A program made the position numbers and the translations under genes. This document shows positions 18,417 through 26,587 of a stretch of 64,000 nt of DNA, one piece after another (the stretch's first letter is position 1; each line of letters begins with the position of its first letter). The notes under the pieces were generated by a model. The model saw only the letters and a list, made by a program, of their open reading frames with translations. It was not told where the DNA came from and ran no database searches. Source of the DNA: Rhizobium sp. S152 (GTDB lineage Bacteria > Pseudomonadota > Alphaproteobacteria > Rhizobiales > Rhizobiaceae). The stretch is taken from positions 62,001-126,000 of the forward strand of contig NZ_JAUDRZ010000030.1 in NCBI RefSeq assembly GCF_030380735.1, given 5' to 3'.

Positions 18417-19301
18417 ATGTTTCAGGGGTCGATTCCCGCTCTCGTCACTCCCTTCACCGATGCTGGACAGGTCGACGAAGCCTCGTTTGCCGCTCACGTC
18501 GATTGGCAGATCAAGGAGGGCAGCAACGGTCTCGTGCCTGTTGGCACCACCGGTGAATCGCCTACGCTGTCGCATGCCGAGCACAAGCGGGTCGTCGAAC
18601 TCTGTATCGAGGCCGCGGCGGGCAGGGTGCCCGTCATGGCGGGCGCCGGCTCCAACAATACGCGCGAGGCGATCGAACTGGCGCAGCATGCCGAAAAGGC
18701 CGGCGCCAATGCCGTTCTCGTCGTCACGCCTTATTATAACAAGCCGACCCAGAAGGGCCTGATCGCGCATTTCTCGGCCATCGCCGAAGCCGTCAGGCTG
18801 CCCATCTACATCTACAACATCCCGGGCCGATCGGTGATCGACATGACGCCGGAGACGATGGGTGCGCTTGCCAAGGCGCATTCCAACATCGTCGGCGTCA
18901 AGGATGCCACCGGCAAGATCGAGCGCGTATCCGAACAGCGTATCACCTGCGGAGGCGACTTCATCCAGCTGTCGGGCGAAGATGGGACGGCCCTGGGTTT
19001 CAACGCTCACGGCGGCGTCGGCTGCATTTCTGTGACCGCAAACGTGGCGCCGCGCCTCTGTGCCGAGTTCCAGGCAGCCACGCTGTCAGGCGATTTCGCC
19101 AAGGCGCTCAAGTATCAGGATCGCCTCATGCCGCTTCACAAGGCGATCTTCATGGAGCCAGGTCTTTGCGGCGCCAAGTACGGCCTTTCGAAGCTCGGCC
19201 GGATGAGCCGCAATGTCCGCTCGCCGCTGGTCTCGACCCTTGAGCCGGGCACCGAGGCTGCGATCGACGCCGCCATGCGTCACGCCGGTCTCCTCAACTG
19301 A
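18417..19301 (+). CDS. dapA: 4-hydroxy-tetrahydrodipicolinate synthase
   Basis: DapA condenses pyruvate with aspartate semialdehyde, the first committed step to lysine and meso-diaminopimelate for peptidoglycan. The 294-residue TIM-barrel protein has all catalytic parts: GTTGES (residues 43-48), VTPYYNKP with Tyr107, IYNIPGRS with Tyr133, and the Schiff-base lysine K162 in GVKDATGKIERV. The length is normal. ATG 18417 follows TAAGGAGTTCTGC; codons further upstream are not used. It is 98 bases ahead of smpB on the same strand, as in many rhizobia, with hairpins in the gap. Confidence 0.96.
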   Translation: MFQGSIPALVTPFTDAGQVDEASFAAHVDWQIKEGSNGLVPVGTTGESPTLSHAEHKRVVELCIEAAAGRVPVMAGAGSNNTREAIELAQHAEKAGANAVLVVTPYYNKPTQKGLIAHFSAIAEAVRLPIYIYNIPGRSVIDMTPETMGALAKAHSNIVGVKDATGKIERVSEQRITCGGDFIQLSGEDGTALGFNAHGGVGCISVTANVAPRLCAEFQAATLSGDFAKALKYQDRLMPLHKAIFMEPGLCGAKYGLSKLGRMSRNVRSPLVSTLEPGTEAAIDAAMRHAGLLN

Positions 19302-19360
19302 GCCTGGCAGGCCAGTCTTCACAACAAACTGGCACTCCCTTACATAAGGGGTGAAAATGA

Positions 19361-19379
19361 GGGCGCGGCAGTCGCGCCC
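19361..19379 (+). terminator. Hairpin in dapA-smpB gap
   Basis: GGGCGCG and CGCGCCC pair around GCAGT, 20 bases before the smpB start. No T-run follows, so it could be a weak or factor-dependent terminator, or a leader hairpin of smpB. A second pair, GCCAGT with ACTGGC, lies at 19311-19333. Confidence 0.4.
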
Positions 19380-19399
19380 CTTATCGAATGGAATTTGTC

Positions 19400-19879
19400 A
19401 TGGCCCCCAAAGGCAGCCAGCGCATCGTCAAGAAGATCGTCGCCGAAAACCGCAAGGCGCGCTACAATTACGAGATCATCGACACCTACGAGGCCGGGCT
19501 CGTGCTCATGGGCACGGAGGTCAAGTCGTTGCGCGAAGGCAAGGCCAATATCGCCGAATCCTACGCCTCGGACGAGGGCGGCGAGATCTGGCTGATCAAT
19601 TCCTATCTGCCGGAATATCTGCAGGCGAACCGCTTCAACCACGAGCCGCGTCGCCGCCGCAAGCTGCTCCTGTCCGGCCGCGAGATCAACCGCCTGCGTG
19701 CCGGCATCAACCGCGAAGGCATGACGCTTATCCCGTTGAAGATCTACTTCAACGAGCGCGGCCGCGCGAAGATGGAACTGGCGCTCGCCAAGGGCAAGAA
19801 GCTGCACGACAAGCGCGAATCCGAGAAGGAGCGCGATTGGAATCGCCAGAAAAGCCGTCTCCTCAAGGATAACGGCTGA
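19400..19879 (+). CDS. smpB: SsrA-binding protein
   Basis: SmpB binds tmRNA and brings it to stalled ribosomes in trans-translation. The 159-residue protein is full length. It starts MAPKGSQRIVKKIVAENRKA, continues with NYEIIDTYEAGLVLMGTEVKSLR (the beta-barrel core that contacts the tRNA-like domain), ANIAESYA, NRFNHEPRRRRKLLL and LIPLKIYFNERGRAK, and ends with the basic helix KKLHDKRESEKERDWNRQK. ATG 19400 is chosen over the in-frame ATG at 19388, which precedes only four residues. The tmRNA gene itself is not in this window. Confidence 0.96.
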   Translation: MAPKGSQRIVKKIVAENRKARYNYEIIDTYEAGLVLMGTEVKSLREGKANIAESYASDEGGEIWLINSYLPEYLQANRFNHEPRRRRKLLLSGREINRLRAGINREGMTLIPLKIYFNERGRAKMELALAKGKKLHDKRESEKERDWNRQKSRLLKDNG

Positions 19880-19914
19880 TCTCTTTCAATGCATCGTAGG
19901 AATGCTGAAGGCCC

Positions 19915-20496
19915 TCAGGCCTCCTGATCGCTCGGCGCCGAGGCTTCGACCGGGCGCTGAGGGCGTTCTGACGGATCGCGGCCGATCTCGCTTTTCAGCG
20001 AAAGCAAATCGATGAAGTGATCGGCCTGGCGGCGCAGGTCGTCGGCGATCATCGGCGGCTGGGTTGCCATTGTCGATATGATCGACACCTTCCGGCCCCT
20101 GCGCTGTAGCGCTTCGACCAGTGTCGTGAAATCGCCGTCGCCGGAGAAGATCACAAGGTGATCGACCGTTTCCGACTGTTCCATGGCGTCGATCGCGAGC
20201 TCGATATCCATGTTGCCCTTGATCTTCCGCCGCCCCATGGAATCGGTGAATTCCTTGGCGGGCTTGGTCACGACCTTATACCCGTTATAGTCGAGCCAGT
20301 CGATCAGCGGGCGAATGGACGAATATTCCTGATCCTCGATCAGCGCCGTGTAATAGTAGGCCCGCAGCAGATAACCGCGTTTCTGGAATGCCTTCAACAG
20401 CTTTCGATAGTCGATGTCGAAGCCCAAGCTCTTCGATGCGGCGTAGAGATTGGCGCCATCGATAAAAAGAGCAATTTTTTCGCGCGGGTCGAACAT
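19915..20496 (-). CDS. NYN-domain (LabA/DUF88-like) protein
   Basis: A 193-residue protein of the NYN nuclease superfamily. The three acidic active-site positions are seen: ALFIDGANLYAAS near residue 13 (D-G-x-N-L), MDIELAIDAM in the middle, and VIFSGDGDFTTLVEALQRRG. The last of these is the typical S-G-D-x-D motif. The C-terminal 30 residues are proline- and serine-rich and likely disordered. Family members act as PIN-like RNases, but the target here is unknown. It is convergent with smpB and divergent from the rpoZ region. Confidence 0.85.
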   Translation of the reverse strand: MFDPREKIALFIDGANLYAASKSLGFDIDYRKLLKAFQKRGYLLRAYYYTALIEDQEYSSIRPLIDWLDYNGYKVVTKPAKEFTDSMGRRKIKGNMDIELAIDAMEQSETVDHLVIFSGDGDFTTLVEALQRRGRKVSIISTMATQPPMIADDLRRQADHFIDLLSLKSEIGRDPSERPQRPVEASAPSDQEA

Positions 20497-20788
20497 TCAA
20501 TACCAATCCAATTTGACAAGCTGAGGGGAGCTTCAACAATGTGCCACGAAAACAATGGTTTATGTCGAATTGCAGAACGATTCTAACTTTACCAACTATT
20601 CATATAAGTTTGATTTAGGGCAGGATTTGGGATATTCCAAGCAACTTTTGGTGGAATTCCATTATTCTCATTTAAATTTTCCGCTGGCGTTGGTCGGGCA
20701 TATGGCGCTAAACGAAAAACTTGAATTTGCCCGCTTTTAATTGTATCGGGCGTGTTAATCCCGAGATTCCGATCGTAAAGGACAGGCA

Positions 20789-21193
20789 ATGGCCCGTGTC
20801 ACCGTTGAAGACTGCATTGATAAAGTCGAGAACCGTTTCGAACTGGTTCTGCTCGCCAGCCACCGCGCACGGCTGATTTCCCAGGGCGCATCCATCACCA
20901 TTGATCGCGACAACGACAAGAACCCGGTTGTGGCTCTTCGCGAGATCGCTGACGAGATGCTCTCCCCTGATGATCTCAAGGAAGATCTGATCCATTCGCT
21001 GCAGAAGCACGTCGAAGTCGACGAGCCCGAGCCCGATCCGGCAAGCCTCACGGCTGCAGCCGGCGCCTCGGCTGCCGATGGCGAAGAGCAGGACGATCTG
21101 CCGGAAACGGTCACCTTCGATCAGATGTCGGAAGAAGAGCTTCTTGCCGGTATCGAAGGCCTCGTGCCGCCGGAAAAGAGCGACGATTACTAA
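20789..21193 (+). CDS. rpoZ: RNA polymerase omega subunit
   Basis: Omega helps assemble the polymerase by folding around the beta-prime C-terminus and is part of the (p)ppGpp site in proteobacteria. The 134-residue protein has the family start MARVTVEDCIDKVENRFELVL, then ASHRARLISQGASI and NPVVALREIADE. As in other rhizobia the C-terminus is long and acidic (DEPEPDP, EEQDDLPE, EEELLAGIEGL). It sits 100 bases before the rel gene, as in the widespread rpoZ-spoT order, but with a terminator between them. Confidence 0.95.
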   Translation: MARVTVEDCIDKVENRFELVLLASHRARLISQGASITIDRDNDKNPVVALREIADEMLSPDDLKEDLIHSLQKHVEVDEPEPDPASLTAAAGASAADGEEQDDLPETVTFDQMSEEELLAGIEGLVPPEKSDDY

Positions 21194-21240
21194 TCGTCAA
21201 TCTTGCGCCATTATTGCTTAGGCATATTATCGACTATCCT

Positions 21241-21274
21241 GTGCGCCAATCTGTGATTGGCGCGCTTTTCTTTT
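21241..21274 (+). terminator. Intrinsic terminator or attenuator between rpoZ and rel
   Basis: GCGCCAATC (21243-21251) pairs perfectly with GATTGGCGC (21255-21263) around TGT, extendable by two pairs, and is followed by TTTTCTTTT (21266-21274). It ends 19 bases before the rel start codon, so it would lie in the leader of any rel transcript that starts upstream. Confidence 0.85.
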
Positions 21275-21293
21275 GTAATGGAGTGGCTTCGGG

Positions 21294-23543
21294 ATGATGC
21301 GGCAGTACGAGCTCGTGGAGCGGGTTCAAAAATACAAGCCCGACGCCAACGAAGCTCTGCTGAACAAAGCCTATGTCTACGCCATGCAGAAGCACGGCCA
21401 GCAGAAGCGCGCCAGCGGCGATCCCTATATCTCCCATCCGCTCGAAGTCGCCGCCATCCTGACGGATATGCATCTCGATGAATCGACGATCGCCGTCGCG
21501 CTGCTTCACGATACCATCGAAGACACGACCGCCACCCGCGCCGAGATCGATGAACTCTTCGGTGAAGATATCGGCCGCCTCGTCGAGGGGCTGACGAAGA
21601 TCAAGAAGCTCGATCTCGTCACCAAGAAGGCCAAGCAGGCCGAAAACCTGCGCAAGTTGCTGCTCGCCATCTCCGACGACGTCCGCGTCCTGCTCGTCAA
21701 GCTCGCCGATCGCCTGCACAACATGCGCACGCTCGATCACATGTCGCCGGAGAAGCGCGCCCGCATCTCCGAGGAGACGATGGATATCTATGCGCCGCTT
21801 GCCGGGCGCATGGGTATGCAGGACATGCGCGAGGAGTTGGAGGACCTTTCCTTCCGCCATATCAATCCCGAGGCCTACGAAACCGTCACCAAGCGTCTTG
21901 AGGAACTCTCGAAGCGCAACGAGGGGCTGGTCAAGAAGATCGAGACCGAACTCGGCGATCTCCTGGTTGCAAACGGCCTGACCGGCGTATCGGTCAAGGG
22001 TCGGCAGAAAAAGCCCTATTCGGTCTTCCGCAAGATGCAGTCGAAGTCGCTATCCTTCGAGCAACTGTCCGATGTCTACGGCTTCCGTATCCTCGTTGAG
22101 GACGTTCCGGCCTGCTACCGCGCGCTTGGTATCGTTCACATGCGCTGGCGTGTCGTGCCCGGCCGCTTTAAGGACTATATCTCGACGCCCAAGCAGAACG
22201 ATTACCGCTCGCTGCACACGACCATCGTCGGTCCGTCCAGCCAGCGTATCGAGCTTCAGATCCGCACCAAGCGCATGCACGAGATCGCCGAGTTCGGTAT
22301 CGCGGCCCATACGCTCTACAAGGACGGTGCGTCCAACTCCGACAACGACATTCTGTCGCGCGAATCCAATGCCTATTCCTGGCTGCGGCACACCATCGAG
22401 GCGCTCGCCGAAGGCGACAGCCCGGAGGAGTTTCTGGAGCACACGAAGCTCGAGCTTTTCCAGGATCAGGTGTTTTGCTTCACGCCGAAGGGCAAGCTGA
22501 TCGCTCTGCCGCGCGGCGCGACGCCGATCGATTTTGCCTATGCCGTCCACACCAACATCGGCGACACCACGGTTGGATCCAAGATCAACGGCCGCATCAT
22601 GCCGCTCGTCACGCGCCTTGCGAATGGCGACGAAGTCGAGATCATCCGTTCCGGCGTGCAGGTGCCGCCGGCTGCCTGGGAAGAGATCGTGGTGACCGGC
22701 AAGGCGCGCGCCGCCATCCGCCGCGCCACCCGCATGGCCATCCGCAAGCAATATGCCGGCCTCGGCCACCGCATTCTCGAGCGCACCTTCGAGCGCGCCG
22801 GCAAGATTTTCTCGCGCGAATCCATGAAGCCGGCGTTGCATCGCCTGGGTCAGAAGGATGTAGAGGATGCGATCGCCTCCGTCGGTCGTGGCGAGATGTC
22901 GTCGCTCGACGTGCTACGCGCTGTCTATCCCGATCACCAGGAAGAGCGCGTCACCGCCAAGCCCAGCGGCGACGACGGCTGGTTCAACGTCCGCAGTGCA
23001 TCCGGCATGATTTTCAAGATCCCCGGCAAGAGCAAATCGGGCGGGGAGGGAGCCCCGGTCGGGTTCGAATCCGGCGCGGGCGTGGATACGGTCCCGATCC
23101 GCGGTATTTCCTCCAACGTCGATGTGCAGTTCTCCCCGACGGGCGCGGTCCCCGGCGATCGCATCGTCGGCATCATGAACGCCACCGAGAAGGGCGATGG
23201 CATCACCATCTATCCCATCCAGTCGCCGGCGCTGCAACGCTTCGATGATCAGCCCGATCGCTGGATCGATGTCCGTTGGGATCTGGACGAAGCCAACAAG
23301 TCCCGCTTTATGGCTCGCGTCATGGTCAATGCGCTGAACGAACCGGGCACGCTTGCCAAGCTCGCACAGACGGTGGCGGGCGTGGATGTGAACATCCGCG
23401 TCTTCAATACGGTCAGGGTCGCGACCGATTTTACCGAGATGACCCTGGATGTTGAAGTATGGGATCTGCGCCAGCTCAATCAGCTCCTGTCTCAATTGGC
23501 AGATCTCGAATGCGTGGCGACGGTGCGCCGCCTGTATGAGTAA
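21294..23543 (+). CDS. rsh: Bifunctional (p)ppGpp synthetase/hydrolase (RelA/SpoT homologue, Rsh)
   Basis: The single long stringent-response enzyme typical of Rhizobiaceae, 749 residues. The N-terminal HD hydrolase domain is intact (RASGDPYISHPLEVA, ALLHDTIED with H72-D73, KLADRLHNMRTL), so it should degrade as well as make (p)ppGpp. The synthetase domain follows (KGRQKKPYSVFRKMQ, YGFRILVED, NDYRSLHTTI). The TGS domain is at about residues 390-450 (VFCFTPKGKLIALPRGATPI) and a C-terminal ACT domain at about 670-749 (FMARVMVNALNEPGTLAKLA). It starts ATGATG. It follows rpoZ and a terminator. Confidence 0.96.
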   Translation: MMRQYELVERVQKYKPDANEALLNKAYVYAMQKHGQQKRASGDPYISHPLEVAAILTDMHLDESTIAVALLHDTIEDTTATRAEIDELFGEDIGRLVEGLTKIKKLDLVTKKAKQAENLRKLLLAISDDVRVLLVKLADRLHNMRTLDHMSPEKRARISEETMDIYAPLAGRMGMQDMREELEDLSFRHINPEAYETVTKRLEELSKRNEGLVKKIETELGDLLVANGLTGVSVKGRQKKPYSVFRKMQSKSLSFEQLSDVYGFRILVEDVPACYRALGIVHMRWRVVPGRFKDYISTPKQNDYRSLHTTIVGPSSQRIELQIRTKRMHEIAEFGIAAHTLYKDGASNSDNDILSRESNAYSWLRHTIEALAEGDSPEEFLEHTKLELFQDQVFCFTPKGKLIALPRGATPIDFAYAVHTNIGDTTVGSKINGRIMPLVTRLANGDEVEIIRSGVQVPPAAWEEIVVTGKARAAIRRATRMAIRKQYAGLGHRILERTFERAGKIFSRESMKPALHRLGQKDVEDAIASVGRGEMSSLDVLRAVYPDHQEERVTAKPSGDDGWFNVRSASGMIFKIPGKSKSGGEGAPVGFESGAGVDTVPIRGISSNVDVQFSPTGAVPGDRIVGIMNATEKGDGITIYPIQSPALQRFDDQPDRWIDVRWDLDEANKSRFMARVMVNALNEPGTLAKLAQTVAGVDVNIRVFNTVRVATDFTEMTLDVEVWDLRQLNQLLSQLADLECVATVRRLYE

Positions 23544-23729
23544 AGCCGTATCGCGTCAGCCAAACAGGTTGATTGCATAATTTGTGATCGTTTTATGATC
23601 GCATTTGGCCAGATCAAAGGCTAGGTATGCATTTGGCGCATGCCTGCGCTCGTATTACAGCGTTGGTAATCGGGACGTCCGGCAACTATCTTCAGCTCAT
23701 CGAAATGAACTGAAGAAAAGGCAACGACA

Positions 23730-23879
23730 ATGTTTACACCGATCAAAAAGTTCGCCCGCGCCCTGCGTGCTCCGACTGCTGAAGAACGCGAAACCGCATA
23801 CCTGAACGGCTCGTTCGACCGCATCGATCTGGAATACCGTCAGCGTCAGGTTGACCGTGGTCTGTTCCGCACCCGCTAA
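23730..23879 (+). CDS. DUF3563 family micro-protein
   Basis: A 49-residue protein starting MFTPIKKFARALRAPTAEER and ending RQRQVDRGLFRTR. The middle segment ETAYLNGSFDRIDLEYR matches the DUF3563 family, a group of very short, charged proteins widespread in rhizobia and burkholderias. It has no signal peptide and no metal or catalytic motif. A hairpin with complementary arms follows the stop codon. The function of the family is not known; its size and codon use similar to highly expressed genes suggest a real, well-translated gene. Confidence 0.8.
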   Translation: MFTPIKKFARALRAPTAEERETAYLNGSFDRIDLEYRQRQVDRGLFRTR

Positions 23880-23906
23880 TATCGGGTTTCTGCGTGAGGG
23901 ATGTAA

Positions 23907-23930
23907 GGGGCGCATAGCATGTCGCGCCCC
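23907..23930 (+). terminator. Hairpin after the DUF3563 gene
   Basis: GGGGCGC (23907-23913) pairs with GCGCCCC (23924-23930) around a 10-base loop, 28 bases after the stop. No T-run follows, so termination strength is uncertain. Confidence 0.45.
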
Positions 23931-24019
23931 TGTGAAGTGATCAGTCGGTCTTGATCAAAAGGTGACTGAGACATTCGGCGCTCTTGTCATGTCGGTGCTG
24001 TCTGCACTACATACGCGCC

Positions 24020-24604
24020 ATGTTATTTCGACGCCGAAAAGCTGCCGGTTTCCGTGAAAAGCTGCGTGAGTTGCTTTGGCCTCGCAAAGGCTTTCTGCGT
24101 CCGCCCCGTTATCTGATGATGCGCATCTTGCGGCTGACCGCGTCTCCCTATGCCGTCGCCATCGGCGTGGCGCTCGGGGTTTTTGTCTCCTGGACGCCGT
24201 TCATAGGTGTCCACTTCGTCATGGCTTTTGCCCTGACCTATCTGTTCTCCGGCAATATGGTTGCCGCCGCGCTTGGCTGCGCCGCTTTCGGTAACCCGCT
24301 GACCTATCCCTTCATCTGGGGCACAACCTGGGAGGTTGGGCATCTGCTGCTCAATCGCGGGGATGAGATGCACGGCCAGTCGATCGATCTTGCCGCGCTG
24401 TTTCACGAGCTTCACCTCAGTGAACTTTGGCGACCGGTTCTTGAGCCGATGCTTGTCGGCTCCATCCCGCCGGCGATGGTCACGTCGGTCATCGTGTATT
24501 TCGCTGTATATTATGCCGTCCGCGGCTTCCAGTTGCGCCGCCGCGAGCGGTTGATGGAGCGTGCGCGGCTGCGTTTGGCAATGCCTGTTCAGGAGACGGT
24601 ATGA
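24020..24604 (+). CDS. DUF2062 membrane protein
   Basis: A 194-residue protein. The family core is clear: RLTASPYAVAIGVALGVFVSWTPF, GVHFVMAFALTYLFSGN, AALGCAAFGNPLTYPF and a last hydrophobic helix MVTSVIVYFAVYYAVRGF. There are three or four membrane segments with basic ends. Family function is unknown; it is very often found next to acpS in alphaproteobacteria, as here. ATG 24020 is taken as the start because the upstream frame (from a TTG at 23984) is cysteine-rich and unlike the family. Its stop overlaps the acpS start by 4 bases (ATGA), indicating translational coupling. Confidence 0.82.
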   Translation: MLFRRRKAAGFREKLRELLWPRKGFLRPPRYLMMRILRLTASPYAVAIGVALGVFVSWTPFIGVHFVMAFALTYLFSGNMVAAALGCAAFGNPLTYPFIWGTTWEVGHLLLNRGDEMHGQSIDLAALFHELHLSELWRPVLEPMLVGSIPPAMVTSVIVYFAVYYAVRGFQLRRRERLMERARLRLAMPVQETV

Positions 24605-25005
24605 TCATCGGGATTGGCAGCGACCTCATCGACATCAGGCGCGTCGAAAAATCGCTGGAGAGGTTCGGCGAGCGCTTCACCAATAGATGCTTTACCGAGA
24701 TCGAGCAGGCGAAGTCCGACCGCCGCGCCAACCGCGCTGCGTCCTACGCCAAGCGCTTTGCCGCCAAGGAGGCCTGCTCCAAGGCGCTCGGCACCGGCAT
24801 CGCGCAGGGGGTTTTCTGGAAGGACATGGGCGTCGTCAACCTGCCCAGCGGCAAGCCCACCATGAAACTGACGAACGGTGCTGCCGATATATTGAAGGCG
24901 ATGCTGCCGGCCGGCCATAAGGCTGCCATTCATTTGACGATAACCGATGACTATCCCCTGGCTCAGGCTTTCGTGATCATCGAAGCTCTCCCGGAAAACA
25001 GCTGA
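24601..25005 (+). CDS. acpS: Holo-[acyl-carrier-protein] synthase
   Basis: AcpS transfers 4'-phosphopantetheine from coenzyme A to apo-ACP for fatty-acid synthesis. The 134-residue protein has both signature motifs: IGIGSDLIDIRRVEKSL with the magnesium aspartate D8, and YAKRFAAKEACSKALGTG with the catalytic glutamate. The C-terminal strand (AIHLTITDDYPLAQAFVIIE) completes the trimer-forming fold. It overlaps the DUF2062 gene and stands 115 bases ahead of lepB in the usual rhizobial gene order. Confidence 0.95.
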   Translation: MIIGIGSDLIDIRRVEKSLERFGERFTNRCFTEIEQAKSDRRANRAASYAKRFAAKEACSKALGTGIAQGVFWKDMGVVNLPSGKPTMKLTNGAADILKAMLPAGHKAAIHLTITDDYPLAQAFVIIEALPENS

Positions 25006-25120
25006 AATCGTGACCTTTCGTGCTTTTAATGTTGGCGGCATTGCCGCAAACCACCGAAGCCGCTAGAGAGAAACAAACAGGATTTGCGCCCTTGCCGGCG
25101 CGTTGAAGGAACAAGACTGC

Positions 25121-25864
25121 GTGTCCGAAAAAGTTGAAGCGAAGCCGAACGCCCTTTGGGAAAACATCAAGGTCATCGTCCAGGCGCTGCTCCTGGCGAT
25201 GGTCATCCGCACGGTGCTGTTCCAGCCCTTCACCATTCCTTCGGGATCGATGATGCCGACGCTGCTGGTCGGCGATTACATCTTCGTCAACAAATTCGCC
25301 TACGGCTATTCCAAATACTCGCTGCCACTGTCGCCGAACCTCTTCAGCGGTCGCATTTTCGCCAGCGAGCCGAAGCGCGGCGATGTCGTCGTTTTCCGCT
25401 TCCCGCCGAACCCCGACGTCGACTACATCAAGCGTCTCGTCGGCCTTCCGGGCGATCATATCCAGGTCACCGACGGTGTTCTCTACGTGAACGGCAAGCC
25501 GGTTCCGAAGGTAGCGGACGGCACATTCAATTCCGACTACGCGCAGGATCCAGGGCAGGACGTGCCGGTCTTCCGCGAGACCATGGATAACGGTGTCACC
25601 TACGACACGCTCGATCAGTCGCCCGTTTCCCGCGGCGACAACACCCGCGAGTTCATCGTGCCGGAAGGCCACTACTTCATGATGGGCGACAACCGCGACA
25701 ACTCACTCGACAGCCGCTTCGACGTCGGCTTCGTCCCAGCCGAGAACCTCGTTGGTCGCGCCAGCGTCATCTTCTTCTCGCTCGGCAACGACACCTCGTT
25801 CCGTGAGATCTGGAAGTGGCCGGCCAACATGCGCTGGGATCGACTGTTCAAGGTCGTTGAATGA
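25121..25864 (+). CDS. lepB: Signal peptidase I
   Basis: LepB cuts signal peptides from exported proteins at the periplasmic face. The 247-residue protein has one N-terminal membrane helix (IKVIVQALLLAMVIRTVLF), then the catalytic serine in PSGSMMPTLLVGDYIFVNKF (S43) and the catalytic lysine in DYIKRLVGLPGD (K104), and the box MMGDNRDNSLDSRF. The start GTG 25121 is chosen because AGGA is 10 bases upstream; an in-frame TTG at 25103 overlaps that site. The stop overlaps the rnc start by 4 bases, so lepB and rnc are coupled. Confidence 0.95.
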   Translation: MSEKVEAKPNALWENIKVIVQALLLAMVIRTVLFQPFTIPSGSMMPTLLVGDYIFVNKFAYGYSKYSLPLSPNLFSGRIFASEPKRGDVVVFRFPPNPDVDYIKRLVGLPGDHIQVTDGVLYVNGKPVPKVADGTFNSDYAQDPGQDVPVFRETMDNGVTYDTLDQSPVSRGDNTREFIVPEGHYFMMGDNRDNSLDSRFDVGFVPAENLVGRASVIFFSLGNDTSFREIWKWPANMRWDRLFKVVE

Positions 25865-26580
25865 GCAAGGCTCAGTCGCTTTCGGCAGCGGACCGCGCAA
25901 GGCTTGAAGCCCTTATCGGTCACGAATTCGCCGAGAAGGAGCGCTTGGACCGTGCACTGACCCACGCCAGCGCCCGCACGCAAAAAGGCGGCAACTACGA
26001 GCGCCTGGAATTCCTCGGCGACAGGGTCCTCGGACTCTGTGTTGCCGAGTTGCTTTTCCGGACCTTCGGTGCTGCCGCGGAAGGCGAGCTTTCCGTTCGC
26101 CTGAACCAACTGGTCAGCGCCGATACGTGCGCCGAGGTTGCCGACGAGCTTGGCCTGCATCTCTACATCCGCACCGGCGCCGACGTGAAGAAGCTTACCG
26201 GCAAGCGCATGATGAACGTCCGCGCTGATGTTGTCGAAAGCCTCATCGCCGCCATCTATCTGGACGGTGGCCTCGAAGTCGCCCGCCTTTTCATCCTGAA
26301 GTTCTGGGAAAAGCGTGCAATACGTGCCGATGGCGCAAGACGGGATGCCAAGACCGAGCTGCAGGAGTGGTCGCACGCGAAATTCGGCGTCACTCCCGTC
26401 TACCGGGTTGATGAACGCACCGGACCGGATCATGATCCGCGCTTCAAGGTGACCGTGGAAGTCCCCGGCGTGCAGCCGGAAACCGGAGTGGATCGCTCCA
26501 AGAGGGCCGCCGAGCAGGTGGCCGCAACCAGGATGCTTGAGCGCGAAGGCATTTGGCAGAAATCGTCTGCCGGAAATTGA
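25861..26580 (+). CDS. rnc: Ribonuclease III
   Basis: RNase III cuts double-stranded RNA, including the rRNA precursor. The 239-residue protein has the nuclease domain signature ERLEFLGDRVLGLCVAELLF with its catalytic Glu and Asp, a second acidic site in DVVESLIAAIYLDGG, and a C-terminal double-stranded-RNA-binding domain from about residue 160 (KTELQEWSHAKFGVTPVYRV, then RAAEQVAATRMLE). It is coupled to lepB and lies 7 bases before era, the standard lepB-rnc-era arrangement. Confidence 0.96.
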   Translation: MSKAQSLSAADRARLEALIGHEFAEKERLDRALTHASARTQKGGNYERLEFLGDRVLGLCVAELLFRTFGAAAEGELSVRLNQLVSADTCAEVADELGLHLYIRTGADVKKLTGKRMMNVRADVVESLIAAIYLDGGLEVARLFILKFWEKRAIRADGARRDAKTELQEWSHAKFGVTPVYRVDERTGPDHDPRFKVTVEVPGVQPETGVDRSKRAAEQVAATRMLEREGIWQKSSAGN

Positions 26581-26587
26581 CGGGACA

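Noticed and set aside
20555..20740. 61-codon frame in the AT-rich gap before rpoZ
   Set aside because: No ribosome site and an asparagine/tyrosine-rich translation typical of AT-rich non-coding DNA.
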